From Panulirus ornatus (lineage: Eukaryota; Arthropoda; Malacostraca; Decapoda; Palinuridae), in NCBI RefSeq assembly GCF_036320965.1, contig NC_092225.1, positions 55,294,637-55,358,636 on the forward strand: a DNA stretch of 64,000 nucleotides. Direction: 5' to 3'. Position 1 is the first letter of the stretch, and every line of letters begins with the position of its first letter. This document shows positions 39,544-49,510 of the stretch, piece after piece. A program made the position numbers and the translations under genes. The notes under the pieces were generated by a model that saw nothing but the letters and a program-made list of their open reading frames with translations, searched no databases and was not told the origin of the DNA.

Positions 39544-39957
39544 TATATATAGAGAGAAGCTGAAGGCAATATATTATTTTGTTTATTGAGGAAGTGTAAT
39601 GTATTCATTAATGGAGCGTTGACTTGCCGTAAGATTTTAAACGATTAAAAAAATTAAAAAAATGTGTTGTATGAGCAATAGCGAAGAGGCGGAGCTGTGG
39701 GCACGCAGTCAAAAAAAAAATTGTATTTATATTTAAATTTGTTTATATAGTTTCGCCAGAGAAGGAGTTTATATGGGCCACTTGAATTTCCAGAACCTTC
39801 TTCGTCTCTCCCGTTTGGTAAGGAGTTTGGAAACGGTTCATTTCGGTGCTTGTGGTTCTCTGCGTGTTTGCAAATTGCAATGAATATGTTTGCCCTTCCT
39901 TTCACGTGGGGGTTATGACGTATTTTTACCTGACGAGGAACGTTCCTGAGTCGTGCA

Positions 39958-39988
<31 letters not shown>

Positions 39989-40140
39989 GCGGAAGAGGAC
40001 TGTCTCTTTGGTCGTGATATGGTCCCCTAAGGCGACTCCCCCGGGCCGCCGCCCGCACCTCCCTCCCACACCTTCCCCTTTCCCCTCGTTACATTGACTA
40101 AAGATGTTGTTACGAGATGAGAGAGAACGTTGCTTACTGG
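39544..40140. other. Unassigned AT-rich to GGA-rich stretch
   Basis: No gene recognised. Holds an A-run (39,711-39,720) and a GGAGGAGGTGG tract (about 39,959-40,000) that reads as poly-Arg or poly-Pro in open frames. Confidence 0.5.
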
Positions 40141-40487
40141 GTTAGGAGAGAAGTGGCGGGGTCGTGTAGAGAGAAGTGGGGGGTCGTGTAGAGAGAAGTG
40201 GGGGGGTCGTGTAGAGAGAAGTGGCGGGGTCGTGTAAAGAGAAGTGGTGGTGGGGTCGTGTAGAGAGAAGTGGCGGGTCGTGTAGAGAGAAGTGGTGGCG
40301 GGTCGTGTAGAGAGAAGTGGTGGCGGGTCGTGTAGAGAGAAGTGGTGGCGGGTCGTGTAGAAAGAAGTGGCGGGGTCGTGTAGAGAGAAGTGGCCGGGGG
40401 TCGTGCAGAGAGAAGTGGACGGGGGTCGTGTAGAGAGAAGTGGCCGGGGGTCGTGTAGAGAGAAGTGGCCGGGGGTCGTGTAGTAAA
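40141..40487 (+). repeat. 22-26 bp minisatellite (GTCGTGTAGAGAGAAGTGG)
   Basis: About fourteen units share GTCGTGTAGAGAGAAGTGG, followed by 3-7 variable G/C-rich bases. Steps are 22, 23, 23 and 26 bp. The 165-codon minus-strand open frame (SLHDP-type repeats) is this array and not a gene. Confidence 0.95.
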
Positions 40488-40796
40488 AAAAAAATGGTGT
40501 TTGTGACCTGGGAGATTTAGCCATTGATAATAGATATGATCACAAGAACATTGGAAGATAAATATACGTATATGGTTCTGGGAATGATCCTTTTATATTT
40601 AGAACATTACATTCTCTTCCTAATCTGTGCGTAAGAATTTACAGGCCAAGACGTAACGTTGGTCGATGTGGGATGTTGATTTTGTATCCACAGTTTGGTA
40701 CTGATAGATAGAGACATTCACACGGAGGGAGCATGAACACCGGTGTTTTGGTGACCCACACATCTACTACTCAGGGAAATCCCTAACTACATGTCA
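40488..40796. other. Unassigned AT-rich stretch
   Basis: An A-run at about 40,484-40,494 and then unique-looking sequence. I see no gene, RNA or repeat in it. Confidence 0.5.
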
Positions 40797-40966
40797 TGTA
40801 GCCACGGGAGTGGAGGGGTTTTCCTGTAGCCATGGGAGTGGAGGGGTTTTCCTGTAGCCACGGGAGTGGAGGGGTTTTCCTGTAGCCATGGGAGTGGAGG
40901 GGTTTTCCTGTAGCCATGGGAGTGGAGGGGTTTTCCTGTAGCCATGGGAGTGGAGGGGTTTTCCTC
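40797..40966 (+). repeat. 28-bp minisatellite (TGTAGCCATGGGAGTGG)
   Basis: Six near-identical units with a step of 28 bp (40,797, 40,825, 40,853 and so on), alternating CCATGG and CCACGG in the unit. The minus-strand open frames with PLHSHGYRKTP-like repeats come from it. Confidence 0.95.
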
Positions 40967-41189
40967 AAGTGATACACACGCTGTGTCTTGCACCATCTGT
41001 TGACGCGACCTTGATGTAGTAGTACAAGCGCTTTGCCAAAAGGGGCGCCGTGCTTGCGGTAGACGATTGTAATATTCCCAGACTCGTACATCCTTAGGCC
41101 AGAAGACCCTCAGAAAACAAAACAAAACAAAAAAGAGATTTGCTGTATGGGAGAGAAACACTTCGGTCCTCAAACAATTTGTGCCACCC
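40967..41189. other. Unassigned stretch
   Basis: No recognisable feature beyond an AAAAC-rich patch near 41,113-41,132. Confidence 0.5.
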
Positions 41190-41217
41190 TCACACACACA
41201 CACACACACACACACAC
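41190..41217 (+). repeat. (CA)n microsatellite
   Basis: Pure CA, 28 bp. Confidence 0.97.
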
Positions 41218-41325
41218 CAGGTGTAAAAGCTCCATGTATCATGACATGGCACAAACCTGCGCGTCTTTGACCAACTTCGAGGGCCGTGAAGCAGGGAGGT
41301 ATGAACCCATGGGTAACAACATACG

Positions 41326-41327
<2 letters not shown>

Positions 41328-41400
<73 letters not shown>
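41328..41400 (+). repeat. (CT)n microsatellite
   Basis: Pure CT, about 73 bp. Open frames of alternating Leu-Ser or Arg-Glu on either strand come from it. Confidence 0.98.
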
Positions 41401-41403
<3 letters not shown>

Positions 41404-42176
41404 CTCCCCAAGCACACTTAACCTCCCCCCGTTCCTTCCCCCGTTTTGAGCGGGATGACTGCTGGATAAGTGCCCACGCTCCGCTGTGCTACGGGATCCG
41501 CTTTGTTGCATTATCCGGATAAGAAAACAAAAAACGTCTTATCCGTTACTTACATAATAGTTTTATTACAGTCTTCGTTAACTGTCACTGACGTGGAGAT
41601 GATTTAGTATGGTGTTTTATTACAATAGATGTTGGCCATTGTTGACATAAAGACGATTTTATACGTGAGTTTCGTCGCCAGATCATGTCACCATGGATAC
41701 GAACCTCATCATTTTGAGTGGTAGATTTATTCCGACCAATTGAGTGGTGATTGGCTGGTTGGTTACATCATGTGAGGGTCGTTAAGGCCGTCGACGTCAC
41801 GTCATAACTGCCAGTCGAAGAAATCTTGGAACCCCTTCCGTTTTGGGTGCTGAAGACGCCCCTCTCCAATATCACTTAACCTCCCTCCGTCTCGTTCGTT
41901 CGCTGCATCTCTGGTCGCTACTGGGAAGCGTCGTTGTCGCTGGTGGCAGCGAGCCAGCCAGCCAGCCAGCCAACCTACCATTAGGAGCGACTCCTACATG
42001 GCTGCGGTTCATCGAGGCCCTCAGAAGCGGCCCGTGTTTAGTAGACGATCATGTTTCTCACAGCTGTAGCCTTTTACCCCCGCTTGGCGTATTTAGTAGT
42101 CATTAAGGAGGAGAGCCTCCTCTCGTACGTTCACTCCTCCGGCTTCCTTTACGTGGATATGTTGTGGAAATTAGAG
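41401..42176. other. Unassigned stretch with promoter-type motifs
   Basis: No gene recognised. Contains CCAAT and its reverse complement ATTGG 10 bp apart (about 41,737-41,754), two CGTCA half-sites in tandem (about 41,794-41,804), and a GCCA tetranucleotide run (about 41,952-41,972). These short motifs occur by chance often; they matter only together with the site at 42,177. Confidence 0.4.
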
Positions 42177-42207
42177 TATATAAAGGAATACAAAGGAGTT
42201 CAGTCAG
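42177..42207 (+). promoter_or_regulatory. Candidate core promoter: TATA plus arthropod initiator
   Basis: TATATAAAGG at 42,177-42,186 is followed 25 bp from its first base by TCAGTC, an exact fit to the arthropod initiator consensus TCAGTY (A at 42,202). The spacing is slightly short compared with the usual 28-31 bp. No clear downstream promoter element is seen at +28, and the 96-codon frame that overlaps it (42,164-42,454) is not recognisable. This could be a chance pair. Confidence 0.25.
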
Positions 42208-42561
42208 CAGCAGTCCATTGTTTTCTAACGAGGCTGTTTGTGGCAGGGGGGGAAGAGAACAGAAACTCGTGGATCAGTGGGGTAGGAGGAGTGAGATACA
42301 CAGATGTAGAGAGATAGAGAGAGATAGAGAGATTTACAGAGATATGCCGATGTTTTTGAGAGAACAGGCTGTGTGTCTGTTTCATATAAGTGAGGAGGAT
42401 CAGATCCTGTCAGTCGTGGACGTGAAGCGAAGTATCGATCAGGTCTGTTTATAAACGCATCTCCGGTACCGCTTTGATCAATCCTGTCGAAGAAGAAGTA
42501 CTTCCCCTCATTCCTGGTGAAATGTAATGTGCATCCATTACTGCTAGTGAAATCAAACGGA

Positions 42562-42563
<2 letters not shown>
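42208..42563. other. Unassigned stretch downstream of the candidate promoter
   Basis: Short AGAGATAGAG repeats (about 42,306-42,344). No open frame with recognisable similarity and no clear splice pattern. Confidence 0.45.

Positions 42564-42621
<58 letters not shown>
42564..42621 (+). repeat. (CT)n microsatellite
   Basis: Pure CT, about 58 bp. Confidence 0.98.
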
Positions 42622-42624
<3 letters not shown>

Positions 42625-42750
42625 GTTTCTTACGTCTTTGTATTACTGCTCAACTGCCATATTCTCAGACATCTTGAATCTCACAGTCTTCTCTCTCATC
42701 ACCAGTATGGCTTTCTTAAGGGGAGTTCCACTGGTGATATCCTTTCGTGA

Positions 42751-44003
42751 CTTGCTAATCTCCCTCCCTCCCCCTTCATTAACGCAGGTCCCTCCCTCCC
42801 CCTTCATTAACGCAGGTCCCTCCCTCCCCCTTCATTAACGTAGGTCCCTCCCTCCCCCTTCATTAACGCAGATCCCTCCCTCCCCCTTCATTAACGCAGG
42901 TCCCTCCCTCCCCCTTCATTAACGCAGGTCCCTCCCTCCCCCTTCATTAACGCAGGTCCCTCCCTCCCCCTTCATTAACGTAGGTCCCTCCCTCCCCCTT
43001 CATTAACGTAGGTCCCTCCCTCCCCCTTCATTAACGCAGGTCCCTCCCTCCCCCTTCATTAACGCAGGTCCCTCCCTCCCCCTTCATTAACGTAGGTCCC
43101 TCCCTCCCCCTTCATTAACGCAGGTCCCTCCCTCCCCCTTCATTAACGCAGGTCCCTCCCTCCCCCTTCATTAACGCAGGTCCCTCCCTCCCCCTTCATT
43201 AACGCAGGTCCCTCCCTCCCCCTTCATTAACGCAGGTCCCTCCCTTCCCCTTCACTAACGCAGGTCCCTCCCTCCCCCTTCATTAACGCAGGTCCCTCCC
43301 TCCCCCTTCATTAACGCAGGTCCCTCCCTCCTCTTCACTAACGCAGGTCCCTCCCTCCCCCTTCATTAACGCAGGTCCCTCCCTTCCCCTTCATTAACGC
43401 AGGTCCCTCCCTCCCCCTTCATTAACGTAGGTCCCTCCCTTCCCCCTTCACTAACGCAGGTCCCTCCCTCCCCCTTCATTAACGCAGGTCCCTCCCTCCC
43501 CCTTCATTAACGTAGGTCCCTCCCTCCCCCTTCATTAACGCAGGTCCCTCCCTCCTCCTTCATTAACGCAGGTTCCTCCCTCCCCCTTCATTAACGTAGG
43601 TCCCTCCCTCCCCCTTCATTAACGTAGGTCCCTCCCTCCCCCTTCATTAACGCAGGTCCCTCCCTCCCCCTTCATTAACGCAGGTCCCTCCCTCCCCCTT
43701 CATTAACGCAGGTCCCTCCCTCCCCCTTCATTAACGCAGGTCCCTCCTTCCCCCTTCATTAACGTAGGTCCCTCCCTTCCCCTTCACTAACGCAGGTCCC
43801 TCCCTCCCCCTTCATTAACGTAGGTCCCTTCCTCCCCCTTCATTAACGCAGGTCCCTCCCTCCCCCTTCATTAACGCAGGTCCCTCCCTCTCCCTTCATT
43901 AACGCAGGTCCCTCCCTACCCCTTCATTAACGCAGGTCCCTCCCTCCCCCTTCATTAACGCAGGTCCCTCCCTCCCCCTTCATTAACGCAGGTCCCTCCT
44001 TAC
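42751..44003 (+). repeat. 28-bp minisatellite, about 44 units
   Basis: The unit contains AACGCAGGTCCCTCCCTCCC followed by CCTTCATT, with an exact 28-bp step (for example 42,781 to 42,809). It is the longest minisatellite in the window. Units differ at a few positions (GCAGG or GTAGG, CTTCCCC, CACTAACG), and variant types are scattered along the array and not grouped. There is almost no open frame. Confidence 0.97.
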
Positions 44004-44170
44004 CCCTTCTTATCTGGCGATGACCATCCAAGCCCTTGGGCCCACCTGTCACCCACCTGTGTCAGTGTATCGTACCCACTGGAGTCTCTTGTGCCTGCCT
44101 GCCCACCACCACCTAAACCCCACTGACATGACCCCTTACCCACATTACCTCAGGAATGTTTTGTCTCTGT

Positions 44171-44490
44171 AAATTAGAGAAGTATGTACATTAGAGAAGT
44201 ATGTAAATTAGAGAAGTATGTAAATTAGAGAAGTATGTGAAATAGAGAAATATGTAAATTAGAGAAGTATGTACATTAGAGAAGTATGTGCATTAGAGAA
44301 GTATTTACATTAGAGAAGTATGCAAATTGGAGAAGTATGTAAATTAGAGAAGTATGTTAAATTAGAGAAGTATGTCCATTAGTGAAGTATGTAATTTAGA
44401 GAAGTATGTAAATTAGAGAAGCATGTAAATTAGAGAAGTATGTAAATTAGAGAAGTGTGAACATTAGAGAAGTATGTAAATTGGAGAACT
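44171..44490 (+). repeat. 17-bp minisatellite (TTAGAGAAGTATGTAAA)
   Basis: About nineteen units with a 17-bp step (44,175 to 44,192), with substitutions mostly in the TACA/TAAA part. AT-rich and unlike its GC-rich neighbour. Confidence 0.93.
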
Positions 44491-44777
44491 GATTTTCGTA
44501 TATCACACACGACCCGTCCCAGGCTGCGAGCAGTAGATAGAAGAGACTTTAAGAAACGACTCAAGGACACTGGAAAATACCAGTTGATACCAAGGGAAGA
44601 GAATGACACAAACAAACAAACAAACACACACAAACAAGAGCAAACAAGGCATCTGGGGAAAATAGCCACAAACACCAAGAGATGCGAACCCGGTGCCCAG
44701 TGGACCCCATCGCCACCAGCAGATCAACTGGCTGGTGGCCAGACCCACGCTTGTATCATCCCACAAAGAACACCTTC
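44491..44777. other. Unassigned stretch
   Basis: Contains an ACAAACAAAC patch (about 44,608-44,636). Otherwise I recognise nothing. Confidence 0.5.
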
Positions 44778-45060
44778 CTCACGCCGTCCTCACACACCCT
44801 CCTCACACCCTCCTCACACCCCTCCTTACACCCTCCTCACACCCTCCTCACACACCCTCACACACCCTCCTCACCCCTCCTCACACCCTCCTCACGCCCT
44901 CCTCACACACCCTCCTCACACCCTCCTCACACCCTCCTCACACCCTCCTCACACCCCTCACACACCCTCCTCACACCCTCCTCACACACCCTCCTCACAC
45001 CCTCCTCACACCCCCTCCTCACACCCTCCTCACACCCTCCTCACGCCCTCCTCACGCCCC
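44778..45060 (+). repeat. 11-bp minisatellite (CACACCCTCCT)
   Basis: About twenty-five short units of 10-12 bp. The open frames of Ser-His-Pro-Pro-His-Thr type in all + frames are this array. Confidence 0.93.
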
Positions 45061-45085
45061 CTTTTTTTGGTAGAATTCTTTAGCT

Positions 45086-45179
45086 TTGTTGTTGTTTTTG
45101 TTGTTGTTGTTTTTGTTGTTGTTGTTGTTGTTGATTTTGTTGTTGAATCCTGTAGTTTTTTTCTTCTTCGAATTCTTTT

Positions 45180-45214
<35 letters not shown>
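45086..45214 (+). repeat. (TTG)n tract followed by (GT)n
   Basis: TTG/TTTTTG repeats to about 45,146, a T/C-rich link, then pure GT at 45,182-45,214. Confidence 0.92.
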
Positions 45215-45220
<6 letters not shown>

Positions 45221-45299
45221 TTCATCTGTCGGGTTTCCTACAACCTTCTCCTCCTCCTGCTCCTCCTCCTCCTCCTTCGTCACCACACGCCGCTGAGGC

Positions 45300-45480
45300 C
45301 ATGGGCGCGTAGGGGCGCGTCTTGTCAGGGGCTTGCTTGCCTTGCCCCCCCCACGGGCGGTTTCGAACCCTGCTGGTCTTGCTGTGTGTTCCCGGAGGGG
45401 TCCGGACGGCCACAGCCAACGGACCCGCGAGTGATCGAACCATTACGGACCAGGCCGTGGAATTTCGCACGGTTTTAGAG
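45300..45480 (-). repeat. Possible tRNA-derived SINE piece
   Basis: On the minus strand GGGTTCGAAACC (45,359-45,370) fits the RNA polymerase III B box. CCTGGTCCGTAATGG (about 45,440-45,456) resembles an A box, but the two lie about 80 bp apart, longer than in a plain tRNA. No cloverleaf can be drawn with confidence. Confidence 0.3.
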
Positions 45481-45489
45481 AATCGTCCA

Positions 45490-45508
45490 ACACACACACA
45501 CACACACA

Positions 45509-45587
<79 letters not shown>
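45490..45587 (+). repeat. Compound (CA)n(CT)n microsatellite
   Basis: CA for about 21 bp runs directly into CT for about 77 bp. Confidence 0.98.
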
Positions 45588-45589
<2 letters not shown>

Positions 45590-45964
45590 TTTCTTTCCGG
45601 GCACACTAAGTTTTGGGGCGGGCAGTGTTGTCATGTTGCCTCGACTGACTGACACCACTTGACCTCCCCCGGTGGCATGACAGCGCCGTGCCTCGTCGTG
45701 GTTGGCACGACAGATTCAGTGGTGTCATCTGAAGTGCCACGGTGTCATCTGGGAATGACTTAATGGTGTCATTTAACCCCTCGAGCACGACCGTGTGGCC
45801 CTTGAGCACAACGGGAAGTCGATATTTGGGCGTGGTGGACCTGGCCACTGACCTGACCCTCGAAGAGTTGAGGTCAGAGGTCAGCCCATCATACCCCAAG
45901 GATCGTATTGACGTGTTCCTCCAGGTCGCTATCATAAATCTACAGTTTCTCTATTAATTTGACA
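45588..45964. other. Dispersed-element-like stretch with GAGCACGAC motif
   Basis: CCCCTCGAGCACGACCGTG at about 45,777 and CCCTTGAGCACAACGGG at about 45,799 are two copies of a motif. Its reverse complement is the unit of the 22-bp minisatellite at 47,030. A second piece, ATACCCCAAGGATCGTATTG (about 45,891), matches ATACCCTAGGGATCGTACCG at the left edge of that minisatellite. This is probably part of a repeated element; the family is not known to me. Confidence 0.5.
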
Positions 45965-46412
45965 CCTAACCTGACCTGACCTGACCTGACCTGACCTAAC
46001 CTAACCTGACCTAACCTTACCTAACCTTACCTAACCTAACCTTACCTAACCTAACCTGACCTAACCTGACCTGACCTGACCTGACCTGACCTGACCTGAC
46101 CTGACCTAACCTAACCTAACCTTACCTAACCTTACCTAACCTAACCTTACCTAACCTAACCTGACCTAACCTGACCTGACCTGACCTGACCTGACCTAAC
46201 CTAACCTGACCTAACCTAACCTAACCTTACCTAACCTAACCTTACCTAACCTAACCTGACCTAACCTAACCAAACCTAACCTGACCTAACCTGACCTAAA
46301 CTAAACTGACTTAATCTAACCTGACGTAACCTAACCAAACCAAACCTAACCTGACCTGACCTAACCTACTAACCTAACCTAACCTGATCCAGCCTAACCA
46401 AACCTAAACCTA
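45965..46412 (-). repeat. Interstitial telomere-like pentamer array (TTAGG/TCAGG/TAAGG)
   Basis: About ninety pentamers read CCTAA, CCTGA or CCTTA on +, so the minus strand reads TTAGG, TCAGG and TAAGG. TTAGG is the telomere repeat of most arthropods and TCAGG that of many beetles. The array is degenerate and has flanking sequence on both sides, so it is not a chromosome end. A pattern of 21 pentamers (105 bp) is repeated: the CCTTACCTAACCTTACC block starts at 46,015 and again at 46,120. The right end frays into CCAAA, CTAAA and CTTAA variants. Confidence 0.93.
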
Positions 46413-46509
46413 ACCTGCTTTTTAAGTGTTGTGATGATGAGTCGCACGCGCGTTACTAACGCGTGTTGGCGAGGGGTGACGCTGGTGCTGGCTAGCCCGT
46501 GGAATAATG

Positions 46510-46978
46510 GTGGAGGGTCTGTAGGAGTGTCTGTGGTGGAGGGTCTGCGGGAGGGTCTGAAGGAGTGTCTGTGGTGGAGGGTCTGCGGGAGTGTCTGTGG
46601 TGGTGGGTCGTTGTCTGTGGTGGAGGGTCTGCAGGAGTGTCTGTGGTGGAGGGTCTGCAGGAGTGTCTGTGGTGGAGGGTCTGCAGGAGTGTCTGTGGTG
46701 GAGGGTCTGCAGGAGTGTCTGTGGTGGAGGGTCTGCAGGAGTGTCTGTGGTGGAGGGTCTGCAGGAGTGTCTGTGGTGGAGGGTCTGCAGGAGTGTCTGT
46801 GGTGGAGGGTCTGCGGGAGTGTCTGTGGTGGAGGGTCTGCAGGAGTGTCTGTGGTGGAGGGTCTGCGGGAGTGTCTGTGGTGGAGGGTCTGCAGGAGTGT
46901 CTGTGATGGAGGGTCTGCAGGAGTGTCTGTGGTGGAGGGTCTGCGGGAGTGTCTGTGGTGGAGGGTCGTTGTCTGTGG
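46510..46978 (+). repeat. 26-bp minisatellite (GTCTGCAGGAGTGTCTGTGG)
   Basis: About eighteen units with a 26-bp step (46,627 to 46,653). The main variants are GCAGG and GCGGG, with one shortened unit at each end (GGGTCGTTGTCTGTGG at 46,606 and 46,965). It has no stop in several frames on both strands, which explains the 402-, 197- and 214-codon open frames around it. Confidence 0.95.
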
Positions 46979-47029
46979 TCTGGACACCAGTTTGAATACG
47001 ACGGCTCCTAACCTCAGACCATACCCTAG

Positions 47030-47876
47030 GGATCGTACCGTCGTGCTCAGGGGATCGTACCGTCATGCTCAGGGGATCGTACCGTCGTGCTCAGGGGATC
47101 GTACCGTCGTGCTCAGGGGATCGTACCGTCGTGCTCAGGGGATCGTACCGTCGTGCTCAGGGGATCGCACCGTCGTGCTCAGGGGATCGCACCGTCGTGC
47201 TCAGGGGATCGCACCGTCGTACTCGGGATCGTACCGTCGTGCTCAGGGGATCGCACCGTCGTACTCGGGATCGTACCGTCGTGCTAAGGGGATCGTACCG
47301 TCGTGCTCAGGGATCGTACCGTCATGCTCAGGGGATCGTACCGTCGTGCTCAGGGGATCGTACCGTCATGCTCAGGGGATCGTACCGTCGTGCTCAGGGG
47401 ATCGTACCGTCGCACTCAGGGATCGTACCGTCATGCTCAGGGGATCGTACCGTCATGACCTCAGGGGATCGTACCGTCATGACCTCAGGGGATCGTACCG
47501 TCATGACCTCAGGGGATCGTACCGTCGTGCTCAGGGGATCGTACCGTCGTGCTCAGGGGATCGTACCGTCATGCTCAGGGGATCGTACCGTCGTGCTCAG
47601 GGGATCGTACCGTCGCACTCAGGGATCGTACCGTCATGACCTCAGGGGATCGTACCGTCATGACCTCAGGGGATCGTACCGTCATGCTCAGGGGATCGTA
47701 CCGTCATGACCTCAGGGGATCGTACCGTCGTGCTCAGGGGATCGTACCGTCATGACCTCAGGGGATCGTACCGTCATGACCTCAGGGGATCGTACCGTCA
47801 TGACCTCAGGGGATCGTACCGTCATGACCTCAGGGGATCGTACCGTCATGCTCAGGGGATCGTACCGTCGTGCTCA
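47030..47876 (+). repeat. 22-24 bp minisatellite (GATCGTACCGTCGTGCTCAG)
   Basis: About 38 units. The basic step is 22 bp (47,053 to 47,075), and units with CATGACCTCAGGG are 24 bp. Variants CGCACC, CGCACTC and CTCGGGATC occur in small clusters. Several short blocks are repeated in the same order (47,300-47,470 and 47,540-47,680), showing duplication of multi-unit segments. Confidence 0.95.
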
Positions 47877-48049
47877 GAAGGTTAAACAGTCACTCCAGTA
47901 TATACACGGTATATAAACAGTTTATATGGTTGACCTGGATGTATATAGAGGGACGACTCCCGTGCTGTTTATATAGCAGTATACAGCGCTGGGGTGTTCA
48001 CAGGCCTGCAGATGGTAGATCCTCAGTCAGACGTGTGAACAATTGAACA
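47877..48049. other. Unassigned short stretch
   Basis: Contains TATATACACGGTATATAAACAG-like AT patches near 47,899-47,921. No gene seen. Confidence 0.45.
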
Positions 48050-48345
48050 CTCCTGAACACCGACACAGTTCTTGCAGTGCTGTGCAGTTCACAGTCGTGA
48101 GCAGTGATACAGTGCTGTACATGACACGGTTCACAGTCGTGAACAGTGACAGTTCTTACAGTGCTGTACAGTTCACAGTCTTGAACAGTGATACAGTGCT
48201 GTACATGACACAGTTCAAAGAGGTGAGCAGTGATACAGTGCTGTACATGACAATTCACAGTCGTGAACAGTGATACAGTTCTTACAGTGCTGGACATGAT
48301 GCCGTTCACATTTTTGAACAGTGACACAGTTCTGGCAGTGCTGTA
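48050..48345 (+). repeat. 42-bp tandem repeat with internal hairpin
   Basis: The TTCACAGTCGTGAAC marker steps by 42 bp (48,088, 48,130, 48,172, 48,214, then 48,254 and 48,305). Most units carry GTTCACAGTCGTGAAC, an inverted repeat with 6-bp arms and a 4-base loop, followed by CAGTGATACAGTGCTGTAC. About six units, moderately diverged. Confidence 0.88.
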
Positions 48346-48646
48346 TTTGAACATCCATCTCTCTCATCCCTCTGAACGCTAAATGCAATTGCTACAATAA
48401 CGTATTTGAACGCGAAAGAAAAGAATGAACTTTATATACATAGATGTATTTTTGTTTTGTTTTTATTGGATGGATGGAGGGTGGGTTGGGGGGGGGGGGA
48501 GGGAGATTGGTTGACCTTTGACTTAACCCTCCCCCCCCCTCAACCCCACCTCCCTCCCCACCCACCCACCCGCCCACCTTCCCACCCACCCACCCACACG
48601 TCAGCCGTTCTGTCGGGGTCTGAGCTGAGCTGCCCACCTAAATGCG

Positions 48647-48649
<3 letters not shown>
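48346..48649. other. G-run and CCCACC-rich stretch
   Basis: A G-run (48,489-48,500), a C-run (48,532-48,539) and CCCACCCACCC repeats (48,555-48,598). No gene. The opposing G- and C-rich runs could pair with each other. Confidence 0.6.

Positions 48650-48738
<89 letters not shown>
48650..48738 (+). repeat. (CT)n microsatellite
   Basis: Pure CT, about 89 bp, the longest dinucleotide array in the window. Confidence 0.98.
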
Positions 48739-48741
<3 letters not shown>

Positions 48742-48799
48742 GCCATCCGCTCGCCCACGTACGGCGCGTACCTACGCCACGACGTCGGCCCATGTACAC

Positions 48800-48824
48800 A
48801 ACACACACACACACACACACACAC
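48800..48824 (+). repeat. (CA)n microsatellite
   Basis: Pure CA, followed by CCCACCCACC and, 55 bp on, a G-run (48,878-48,890). Confidence 0.96.
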
Positions 48825-49140
48825 CCACCCACCCACCTCGCCAAGAAGAGGTCCCGGCCCGTGACGGGGGTGGGTCGGGGGGGGGGGGGGGATGTGTCCC
48901 CTCCCATCACGCCACTCACGTCCATCACCTTCAAGTGGTGTCACTGCTGGACGTTCCCGTGGCAACACAACCCCCTCTCGCTGACACCACTGGCCCCGCC
49001 TCCTGACACCGCTGACGACCAGCTGCGCTGACGTCTCTAGGTAACCCACACAGCACGCTAATGCTGGGGTAGGTGGGGGGTGGGGGGGAGGGGACTCGTT
49101 TAACGGGGCTCAGCAGGCCGCGCCCTGCCCCCAGCCTGCC
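48825..49140. other. Unassigned GC-rich stretch
   Basis: G-runs at 48,878-48,890 and about 49,069-49,090. Two GACACC(A/G)CTG segments lie near 48,981-49,013. No gene recognised. Confidence 0.5.
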
Positions 49141-49510
49141 CCCCCCTCACCTGTCGTCCTACAGGCCGCCCCTCACCTGTCGTCTTACAGGCCGCCCCTC
49201 ACTCGTTGTCCTACAGGCCACCCCTCACCCGTCGTCCTACGGGCCGCCCCTCACTCGTTGTCCTACAGGCCGCCCCTCACTCGTTGTCCTACAGGCCGCC
49301 CCTCACCCGTCGTCCTACGGGCCGCCCCTCACTCGTTGTCCTACGGGCCGCCCCTCACCCGTCGTCCTACAGGCCGCCCCTCACCTGTCGTCTTACAGGC
49401 CACCCCTCACCTGCCTGCCTGCTTGCAGGTTGCCCCTCACCTGGCCTACCTGCAGACCGCCCCTCACCTGGCCTACCTGCAGGCCGCCCCTCCTCACCTG
49501 TCGTCCTACA
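49141..49510 (+). repeat. 26-bp minisatellite (CCGCCCCTCACCTGTCGTCC)
   Basis: About fourteen units of about 26 bp share GCCGCCCCTCAC and CGTCCTACAGG. The last units change to CTGCCTGC and CTGGCCTACCTGC. The 197-codon Pro/Arg-rich open frame on + is this array. Confidence 0.93.

Noticed and set aside
44584..45478. 126-242 codon frames rich in His, Thr, Pro and Ser
   Set aside because: They come from the 11-bp CACACCCTCCT array and (TTG)n/(GT)n tracts.
45965..46412. A true chromosome end
   Set aside because: The pentamers are degenerate and flanked by ordinary sequence on both sides, so the array is interstitial in this assembly.
46431..47639. 402-codon open frame on + and 197/214-codon frames on the minus strand
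   Set aside because: They consist of the 26-bp and 22-bp minisatellites read through. Several frames on both strands are open equally, and there is no unique domain.
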